Source of the DNA: CAYRAV01 sp964422365
Lineage (GTDB): Bacteria > Bacillota > Clostridia > Lachnospirales > Lachnospiraceae
Length of the DNA: 18,643 bases
Direction: 5' to 3'
Assembly (NCBI GenBank): GCA_964422365.1
Contig: CAYRAV010000060.1
Location: 1-18,643, forward strand
The translations under genes were made by a program, and so were the position numbers. Under the pieces are notes generated by a model. The model saw only the letters and a list, made by a program, of their open reading frames with translations. It ran no database searches and had not been told where the DNA came from. Positions 7,977-12,930 of the stretch are shown in pieces; position 1 is the first letter of the stretch; each line of letters starts with the position of its first letter.

Positions 7977-8158
7977 TAACTGTTCAGAAGATACAAAGTC
8001 ATATGTGTAAATGGTATGTAGAAACCCGGCTCAAAAATACAATTTGCACATATGGCTTCATAACTGGTAACAGCATCATAAACAAAATGGCCAGCCACAC
8101 TATTTTTAGTGAATACGGATATTCTGGCACTTTGTGAATGGCACCTTCTGAATAGTTA
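7977..8158. repeat. inverted-repeat-bounded multi-hairpin element
   Basis: TAACTGTTCAGAAG (7977-7990) and CTTCTGAATAGTTA (8145-8158) are inverted copies matching at 13 of 14 positions and bound a 182-bp segment. Inside is a 17-bp hairpin (7996-8012 with 8042-8058, two T-G wobbles on the plus strand). A nested one follows (CAAAATGGCCAG near 8083-8094 with CTGGCACTTTG near 8125-8135, and CACTA/TAGTG at 8098-8111). The ends resemble TTGTTACTGTTCAC of the 17601-17749 element. No transposase is encoded, so it looks like a MITE-type element. It lies in the likely leader of the iPGM-like gene. Confidence 0.7.
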
Positions 8159-8167
8159 CCTTTATTT

Positions 8168-8195
8168 ATTATATCAAAATCAATAAATAAAGCAA
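8168..8195 (-). promoter_or_regulatory. possible promoter upstream of the iPGM-like gene
   Basis: On the minus strand TTGCTT (8190-8195) and a perfect TATAAT (8168-8173) are 16 bases apart. This would place about 245 bases of leader, including the multi-hairpin element, before the ATG at 7914. The -35 is weak and the region is part of an AT-rich inverted repeat (8160-8192). Confidence 0.4.
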
Positions 8196-8257
8196 CTTTT
8201 TTGCATTAAAAATCTGTCAACAAACTAAAATTTGACTATTTATACTGTAAAATCTCC

Positions 8258-8353
8258 TTAATCATACTCAAAATTTTCTTGATTTTGAAGGATTTCGATA
8301 CATGTTTCAAAATTATCATCCCAAAAATCCTCTAAATTTATTTTATCAAACAT
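8258..8353 (-). CDS. possible 31-residue small protein
   Basis: A short ORF beginning MFDKINLEDFWDD and ending ENFEYD, in the gap between hom and the iPGM-like gene. The ATG at 8353 has a GAGG about eight bases upstream, and a perfect TATAAT lies at 8400-8405 on the same strand, about 40 bases before the RBS-ATG region. It is acidic and Asn/Phe-rich, with no membrane segment. It could be a real small protein, or the surviving 5' end of a degraded gene. I recognise no family. Confidence 0.3.
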   Translation of the reverse strand: MFDKINLEDFWDDNFETCIEILQNQENFEYD

Positions 8354-8468
8354 TATGCTATCCTCTAAATTGTATTTTTCTACTCTCTGCAACAAAAATA
8401 TTATACCATGCTGATTAATAAAATTCATCCACTTTCTTCAATAAAAGGCAGAGCTGTTTCCCACTCCA

Positions 8469-8497
8469 CCTTTTTCATAATGGTATTATGAAAAAGG
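8469..8497. repeat. 12-bp perfect hairpin next to the hom terminator
   Basis: CCTTTTTCATAA (8469-8480), a five-base loop, and TTATGAAAAAGG (8486-8497) form a perfect stem. It shares the AAAAAGG sequence with the adjoining terminator stem, so the two structures compete for 8491-8497. Confidence 0.7.
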
Positions 8498-8521
8498 CTT
8501 CCAAGAAAAACCTTGAAAGCC
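8491..8521 (-). terminator. Rho-independent terminator of the ACT-hom operon
   Basis: On the minus strand GGCTTTCAAG (8521-8512) pairs with CTTGGAAGCC (8505-8496) with one mismatch, followed by TTTTT (8495-8491). It sits about 55 bases after the hom stop. Confidence 0.82.
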
Positions 8522-8561
8522 TTAAACTTACCATATCTATCAGTAAAATCCTGTAACAGCA

Positions 8562-8578
8562 ATTTCAAACATGCTCTA
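8562..8578 (-). repeat. TAGAGCGTGTTTGAAAATT repeat, copy E (variant)
   Basis: On the minus strand this reads TAGAGCATGTTTGAAATT, then GCTGTTACAGG. It parallels copy A, which continues GCTTGTTACAAGG. It overlaps the hom stop codon region: the TAG of the repeat provides the end of hom. Confidence 0.6.
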
Positions 8579-9790
8579 AAAATCTACACGAATTCTGCTT
8601 ACTACATTTCCCAATTTCATTTCTGCATCTTTAAATACTTTTTCTGTCACTTTATTTGTAATAAACGCATATTCATCCGCAATTCCGGCATCCACTGCCT
8701 GAACATCACCAAAAATGTCATTTACCTTGCTTTCATTTGCTGCTTTATCTCCTGATAAACGCACAAAGAAACGCTGTTTTGATTCATCAATATTCCCAAG
8801 TTCTAATTTCTTGCTGCTCCAGATTGTCATAATATTTGTTCCTAAATGTTTTGCAGCATCTACTACATCCGCTACTACAGCACTGGCTGTCGGTAATTTT
8901 CCTGCTCCTTTTCCATAGAACATCACATCACCCAATAAATTACCCTTTACAAAAATTCCATTGAATACATCATTTACACTGTATAATGGATGATTTCTAT
9001 CAATCATAACTGGTGCTACCATAGCAAACACTTTTCCGTCTTCTTTTCTGCTAGTACCAAAGATTTTAATGCTTGCATCTAACGCTTTTGCATATTTAAT
9101 ATCTGTATCTGTAATTTTGGTAATTCCTTCTGTATAAATGTCTTCATAATCTACCTGCATACCATATGCTAAGGAAGTTAAAATTGCTATTTTACGGCAT
9201 GCATCATACCCTTCTACATCAGCTTCAGGATTACGTTCCGCATAGCCTTTATCCTGTGCATCTTTTAACACAGAATCAAAGTCTAAGCCCTCCTGGCTCA
9301 TTTTTGTTAAAATATAGTTTGTCGTACCATTTAAAATACCTGAGATTTCTTCGATTTCATCAGCTGTTAAAGACTGGTTCAAAGGACGGATAATTGGAAT
9401 ACCACCGCCAACACTAGCTTCAAATAAGAAGTTTACATTTTTCCCCTTTGCAATTTCTAATAATTCTGCACCATGTTTTGCAACTAATTCTTTATTGGAA
9501 GTACATACACTCTTTCCTGCCTCTAAACATGTTTTTACAAAATCATATGCCGGGTTTACTCCACCCATTGTTTCTACAACAATTTTCACTTCAGGGTCTT
9601 CTGCAATAATATTGAAATCATGTATAATTTTTTCCTGAATTGGATCTTCTGGAAAATCTCTTAAATCAAGTACATATTTTACATTAATTTCCTGTCCTGC
9701 TTTTTTTGTAATGCTGTCCTTATTGGTATTCAAAACCTCAACAACTCCTGAACCCACAGTACCATAACCTAAAACACTGATATTTAACAT
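8576..9790 (-). CDS. hom: homoserine dehydrogenase
   Basis: A 404-residue cytoplasmic enzyme that reduces aspartate semialdehyde to homoserine with NAD(P)H, at the branch to threonine and methionine. The N-terminal Rossmann fold shows GYGTVGSG (8-15). TSNKELVAKHG carries the conserved lysine K100, ILNGTTNYILTKM begins near 142, and the catalytic region KGYAERNPEADVEGYDACRK (171-190) has E175, D181, D186 and K190. About 90 C-terminal residues after the catalytic domain (from about 315) match the ACT-like tail of long Hom proteins, the usual site of threonine feedback. Start ATG at 9790 has AAGGAGA seven bases upstream. It lies 28 bp after the ACT regulator gene in an operon and ends at a strong terminator. 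The stop codon falls within a dispersed repeat. Confidence 0.96.
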   Translation of the reverse strand: MLNISVLGYGTVGSGVVEVLNTNKDSITKKAGQEINVKYVLDLRDFPEDPIQEKIIHDFNIIAEDPEVKIVVETMGGVNPAYDFVKTCLEAGKSVCTSNKELVAKHGAELLEIAKGKNVNFLFEASVGGGIPIIRPLNQSLTADEIEEISGILNGTTNYILTKMSQEGLDFDSVLKDAQDKGYAERNPEADVEGYDACRKIAILTSLAYGMQVDYEDIYTEGITKITDTDIKYAKALDASIKIFGTSRKEDGKVFAMVAPVMIDRNHPLYSVNDVFNGIFVKGNLLGDVMFYGKGAGKLPTASAVVADVVDAAKHLGTNIMTIWSSKKLELGNIDESKQRFFVRLSGDKAANESKVNDIFGDVQAVDAGIADEYAFITNKVTEKVFKDAEMKLGNVVSRIRVDF

Positions 9791-9818
9791 AAATATCTCC
9801 TTTCTATCCTATATCTTA

Positions 9819-10262
9819 TTATTCTCTTGCTAATATTTTAAGGAAGTGCATTCCCTCTAAACTTTCAATGCTTTCAATCATTTTTGTAACATCTACTTCA
9901 TCTGGTTGTATTTCCACACTTAAACTTAAAGTAGCAATTCCATTAACAGGAACGCTCTGATGAATGGTTAAAATATTTGAACCATGACTTGCAACTTGAT
10001 TGAGTATACAAGACAAAAGTCCTGGTTTATCATCAATCTGCAACATAAATGTAATGGTTTTTCCTCTAGCATTATCATGAAATGGAAAAATATCATCTTT
10101 GTACTTATAAAAAGAACTCCTGCTGATACCTACCGAATCTGTTGCTTCCTGTACTGTAATATTTTTCTGGGAATCCAACAATCGTTTGACTTCTACAATT
10201 TTTTGCAGCACCTCTGGAAGTGCTTTTTTCTTTACCAAAAAGTATGTATCCGATTCCTTCAT
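9819..10262 (-). CDS. PheB-type ACT domain protein (UPF0735 family)
   Basis: A 147-residue protein with an N-terminal helical, HTH-like part (about 12-57, SVGISRSSFYKYKDDIFPF) and a C-terminal ACT domain (about 68-145, including DDKPGLLSCILNQVASHGSNILTIHQSVPV). The ACT domain usually binds an amino acid and controls activity or expression. The layout matches the PheB/UPF0735 family of Firmicutes. I chose the ATG at 10262 because family members start MKEE- or MKES-like; upstream ATGs at 10280 and 10268 are in frame, and GGGGG (around 10271) could serve 10262 as a ribosome site. Directly upstream of hom (28 bp), so it probably senses or tunes threonine/aspartate-family flux; whether it binds DNA is not shown. 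Confidence 0.88.
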   Translation of the reverse strand: MKESDTYFLVKKKALPEVLQKIVEVKRLLDSQKNITVQEATDSVGISRSSFYKYKDDIFPFHDNARGKTITFMLQIDDKPGLLSCILNQVASHGSNILTIHQSVPVNGIATLSLSVEIQPDEVDVTKMIESIESLEGMHFLKILARE

Positions 10263-10292
10263 TCCCATGCCCCCATTCACTTACTATACTAA

Positions 10293-10349
10293 AATGTGTC
10301 TGAAAATTACCTGTTACACGATATAATATATCAATTATTTTCAGATACC
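10293..10349. repeat. imperfect inverted repeat upstream of the ACT-hom operon
   Basis: GTGTCTGAAAATTA (about 10296-10309) and ATTATTTTCAGATACC (about 10333-10348) are imperfect inverted copies around CTGTTACACGATATAATATATC. The left arm resembles the TGTTTGAAAATT dispersed repeat followed by CCTGTTACA, as in copies A and E. It may be a short insertion of that family just upstream of the operon start. The rest of 10281-10556 shows no ORF or T-box. Confidence 0.45.
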
Positions 10350-10556
10350 TTCTAATACCCTTTTGAAAAAGGTTACACGAAACTCTTATATTGCTTCATT
10401 TTCTTAACCCTTTTATCATTTGTTTCTATATTTTAATGTATGTCCTGGAAATACACATGTTTTCCCTAGAAAGATATGTTAACATAGTTTCTCGTTTTTT
10501 GCAACCTTATACAAGATGCAAATTCAAATTTTTGTTACAGTTGAGCCATGCAGAAC

Positions 10557-11021
10557 TTATTGATGTTCCTCTATTAAATTCTGCAATTTCTTCTGTTCTA
10601 TTTCCGTCAATATACCATCAAGATTAAGTATTACAATCAATCTTTCCTTTACCTGTATAACGGACTCAATATAGGACGTTTCTTCACATTCCACTACTTT
10701 AGGTATAGGATGAAATTCGCTGTCATCTATCTCCACAATTTCTGAAACCTCATCTACCATAAATGCAATCAACATGTCCCGCGATTTTACAATAATTAAC
10801 TTTGTATTTTCGGTCCTCTGGGTCTTTTCTAAACCAAATTTATTATGAAGATTAAATACCGGAATAACATCACCTCTAAGGTTAATAATTCCTTCAATAA
10901 AACTTGGTGCATTTGGAACATGAATAATGTCAGTATATTTTTCAATTCCCCTTACATGTATCAAACCAATTCCATAAACTTGCTCTCCTACATTGCATAA
11001 TATTTGCTTTACCGCTGCCAT
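10557..11021 (-). CDS. cheW: CheW-like chemotaxis coupling protein
   Basis: A 154-residue cytoplasmic CheW-domain protein, which couples chemoreceptors to the histidine kinase CheA. The domain fills the chain: VYGIGLIHVRGIEKY (16-30), the conserved core FIEGIINLRGDVIPVFNLHNKFG (41-63), VDEVSEIVEI near 89-98, and VIQVKERLIVILNLDGILT near 122-140. Length is typical of a single-domain CheW. Start ATG at 11021 has GGAGGG five bases upstream. It appears to be transcribed alone, with no cheA or receptor gene beside it, which is common for extra CheW copies. Its presence suggests a motile organism. The 3' end abuts a repeat end (TGTTACAGTTGAGCC on the plus strand at about 10533-10548) rather than a clear terminator. 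Confidence 0.93.
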   Translation of the reverse strand: MAAVKQILCNVGEQVYGIGLIHVRGIEKYTDIIHVPNAPSFIEGIINLRGDVIPVFNLHNKFGLEKTQRTENTKLIIVKSRDMLIAFMVDEVSEIVEIDDSEFHPIPKVVECEETSYIESVIQVKERLIVILNLDGILTEIEQKKLQNLIEEHQ

Positions 11022-11109
11022 AGTAACCCTCCATTTATTATTTGTATTTAATTACGAAACATTTTCATTCTTATGTATATCATATAGACAAGTTTCCTCA
11101 ATTACTTCT

Positions 11110-11138
11110 ATTATAAACACTTTTTCTTTTGTCTGCAA
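11110..11138 (-). promoter_or_regulatory. possible cheW promoter
   Basis: On the minus strand a perfect TATAAT (11110-11115) lies 17 bases after TTGCAG (11133-11138), a poor -35. The leader to the ATG would be about 80 bases. I saw no sigma-28-type flagellar promoter. Confidence 0.4.
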
Positions 11139-11187
11139 TAGAAAAAACCTGAGTTTTATATTTACAGCTGCCGCCCAGACATAAAAA

Positions 11188-11246
11188 AATGATTGCACAA
11201 TCTGTACATAGGAGCTTACTCACTAAGAACAGATTGTACAACCATT
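11188..11246 (-). repeat. conserved-loop hairpin, copy 3
   Basis: Arms 11188-11205 and 11229-11246 pair over 18 positions. The two exceptions are A-C mismatches on the plus strand, which become G-U wobbles in a minus-strand RNA. The loop ACATAGGAGCTTACTCACTAAGA resembles copy 2 (CTTRCTCACTAAG) and copy 1 (ACATAGGA). It lies between prfB and cheW, 17 bases from a TAGAGCGTGTTTGAAAATT-type repeat. Confidence 0.8.
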
Positions 11247-11262
11247 TCCATGGACAAATACC

Positions 11263-11279
11263 AGAGCGTGTTTGAAAAT
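11263..11279 (+). repeat. TAGAGCGTGTTTGAAAATT repeat, copy C
   Basis: AGAGCGTGTTTGAAAAT matches copies A and B over 17 bases, and similarity stops after it. The rest of the 11022-11403 gap holds the conserved-loop hairpin, the cheW leader and the prfB 3' flank, and no ORF I believe. Confidence 0.7.
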
Positions 11280-11325
11280 CATAAGTCAATTATAACACTT
11301 TACATTGTACTTAAGGATTCACATT

Positions 11326-11344
11326 CAAAAACTGCTATAGCAGT
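11326..11344 (-). terminator. possible weak prfB terminator
   Basis: On the minus strand ACTGC-TATA-GCAGT is followed by TTTTTG, about 60 bases after the prfB stop. The stem is only five base pairs. Confidence 0.35.
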
Positions 11345-11403
11345 CCATTCTCTGCCTCATAATGGATACAAAAGATACAAACTTAAAGTTAAAGCAAAAA
11401 CAT

Positions 11404-12529
11404 TTATTCAGTGTCTGCTTTGCTGCTGTTACTTATATAACTTAAATAAGCATTGATAAAACGATCTAGATCACCATCTAGAACAGCAGATACATTTCCA
11501 CTTTCCTCATTCGTTCTATGATCTTTTACCATAGTATATGGCTGCATAACATAGGAGCGAATCTGATTTCCCCAGCCAATTTCTTTTACTTCACCACGAA
11601 TGGCGGCTTCTTTCTGAAGATTTTCTTCCTGCTTTAACAAATACAGCTTTGCTTTCAGCATCTGCATTGCCTTATCTTTATTGGAATGTTGGGAACGCTC
11701 ATTCTGACATTGCACTACAATTCCCGTCGGGAAATGGGTAATACGGATTGCTGATGATGTTTTATTAATATGCTGTCCACCAGCTCCACTGGAACGATAT
11801 GTGTCAATACGAATATCCTCATCTGCAATCTCAATATCCAAATCTTCCTCTATATCCGGCATAACATCACAGGATACAAAAGATGTCTGCCGCTTTCCTG
11901 CCGCATTAAATGGAGAAATGCGAACCAACCGGTGTACACCTCTTTCAGATTTTAAATATCCAAATGCGTTTTCACCACTAATTTCTAAAGTAACAGACTT
12001 TACTCCTGCTTCTTCACCATCTAAATAGTCTAAAATCTGTGTCTGAAACCCTTTTTTATCTGCCCATCTCTGGTACATGCGTAAAAGCATGCTTGCCCAA
12101 TCACAGCTTTCTGTCCCGCCTGCACCTGCATGCAATGTTAAAATGGCATTGTCCTTGTCATATTCTTCTGATAATAGAGTCTTAATCCTTAACTCTTCCA
12201 AATCATTCACAAAAGACTGCAGTGCCTCTTCTACTTCCAGAATCAAAGATGCATCATTTTCCTCATATCCCATTTCAATCAATGTTTCAATATCTTCATA
12301 TTGCTGTGATAAATGTTCAAAACCCTCAATAGAATCTTTAAGGCTTTTCAACTCTTTCATTGCTGCCTGAGATTTCTGTGCATCATCCCAAAAATCAGAA
12401 GTTTCCATTATTTTTTCTAATTCTTCTACCCTTAGCATTTTATTAGCCAGGTCAAAGTGAATCCCCCACTTCTTTTAATGGTGTCTTATAATTACTTAGT
12501 GTGTACTTGAATTGATCTAATTCTACCAT
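11404..12529 (-). CDS. prfB: peptide chain release factor 2 (programmed +1 frameshift)
   Basis: RF2 recognises UGA and UAA stop codons and triggers peptide release on the ribosome. The gene is in two frames. Translation starts at ATG 12529 (MVELDQFKYTLSNYKTPLKE...), reaches CTT TGA at 12457-12452, and shifts +1 to GAC, continuing in the long frame to the TAA at 11404. The joined protein has 374 residues. The stop-recognition tripeptide SPF falls at 205-207 and the catalytic GGQ at 250-252 (SGAGGQHINKTSSA), the same numbering as E. coli RF2, which supports this reading. The start has only a modest ribosome site (GGTG). It is preceded by its own promoter and a leader of about 150 bases. secA lies upstream on the same strand. 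Confidence 0.97.
12451..12469 (-). promoter_or_regulatory. RF2 programmed frameshift signal
   Basis: On the minus strand the signal is GTGGGGGATTCACTTTGAC: a Shine-Dalgarno-like GGGGG (12467-12463), five bases, then CTT TGA C. When RF2 is scarce, the ribosome pauses at UGA and slips by one base. The in-frame TGA is at 12454-12452. Confidence 0.95.
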
Positions 12530-12609
12530 TGTTTCACCAACTTTCTATTTTTTTCTGTAAGCAGTTTTGTATAAACCAGACTATTCTAACTTTAGTAACT
12601 GCACAACAC

Positions 12610-12693
12610 TCAAATACCTACCATGTACTGTAAGAGTTTGAGATTTATGATAAAAGCAGAACTGCTTTTTCATCTTTCCATATCAATATTGTA
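12610..12693 (-). other. structured prfB leader
   Basis: Downstream of the predicted transcription start (about 12681) the minus-strand leader contains AAAAGCAG-TT-CTGCTTTT and a CTCAAA...TTTGAG stem. A GCAGTT...AACTGC pairing lies nearer the start codon. I recognise no riboswitch. The rest of 12530-12930 is promoter, a dispersed repeat and the secA terminator. Confidence 0.35.
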
Positions 12694-12717
12694 AATTCAT
12701 TATTCCTTTTATGTCAA
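12688..12717 (-). promoter_or_regulatory. SigA-type promoter of prfB
   Basis: On the minus strand a perfect TTGACA (12712-12717), an 18-base spacer and TACAAT (12688-12693). The predicted start near 12681 gives a leader of about 150 bases. Confidence 0.75.
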
Positions 12718-12829
12718 GTCCATTTATAAACAATCTATCACATTTATTAACTTTTTAATCCACTGTTAATCCATGTATTCATATTTCTGCTAATATGTAT
12801 ATCTTGAACAAAAAAGTTATCAATTGACC

Positions 12830-12854
12830 TAGAGCGTATTTGAAAATTCATTGC
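12830..12854 (+). repeat. TAGAGCGTGTTTGAAAATT repeat, copy D
   Basis: TAGAGCGTATTTGAAAATT followed by CATTGC matches the reverse complement of 6340-6364 at 24 of 25 positions. It lies just past the secA terminator. Confidence 0.8.
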
Positions 12855-12887
12855 TGCGAACTGCTTCATGTGATGGCGGCAAATATA

Positions 12888-12919
12888 AAGAGTGAAAAAG
12901 AACCTTCTCTTTCACTCTT
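12888..12919 (-). terminator. secA terminator hairpin
   Basis: AAGAGTGAAA (12888-12897) and TTTCACTCTT (12910-12919) pair, and the stem extends inwards to about 14 pairs with a four-base loop on the minus strand. The following tail is TATATTT, so it is T-rich but not a pure T-run. It begins about 12 bases after the secA stop. Confidence 0.75.
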
Positions 12920-12930
12920 ATTTTATTTCA

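Noticed and set aside
7977..8158. tRNA-like cloverleaf
   Set aside because: Arms do not fit tRNA lengths, and there is no GTTCRANNC T-loop or CCA-type acceptor.
8160..8192. Terminator formed by CTTTATTTATT/AATAAATAAAG
   Set aside because: The 11-bp stem is almost entirely A-T and the T-run does not follow directly. It more likely reflects the AT-rich promoter region.
10281..10556. T-box or threonine leader upstream of the ACT-hom operon
   Set aside because: No T-box consensus (AGGGTGGNACCGCG-like) and no run of Thr/Ile codons in a leader ORF.
3789..12854. CRISPR array
   Set aside because: The repeated 19-mers are kilobases apart, in both orientations, with no regular spacers and no cas genes.
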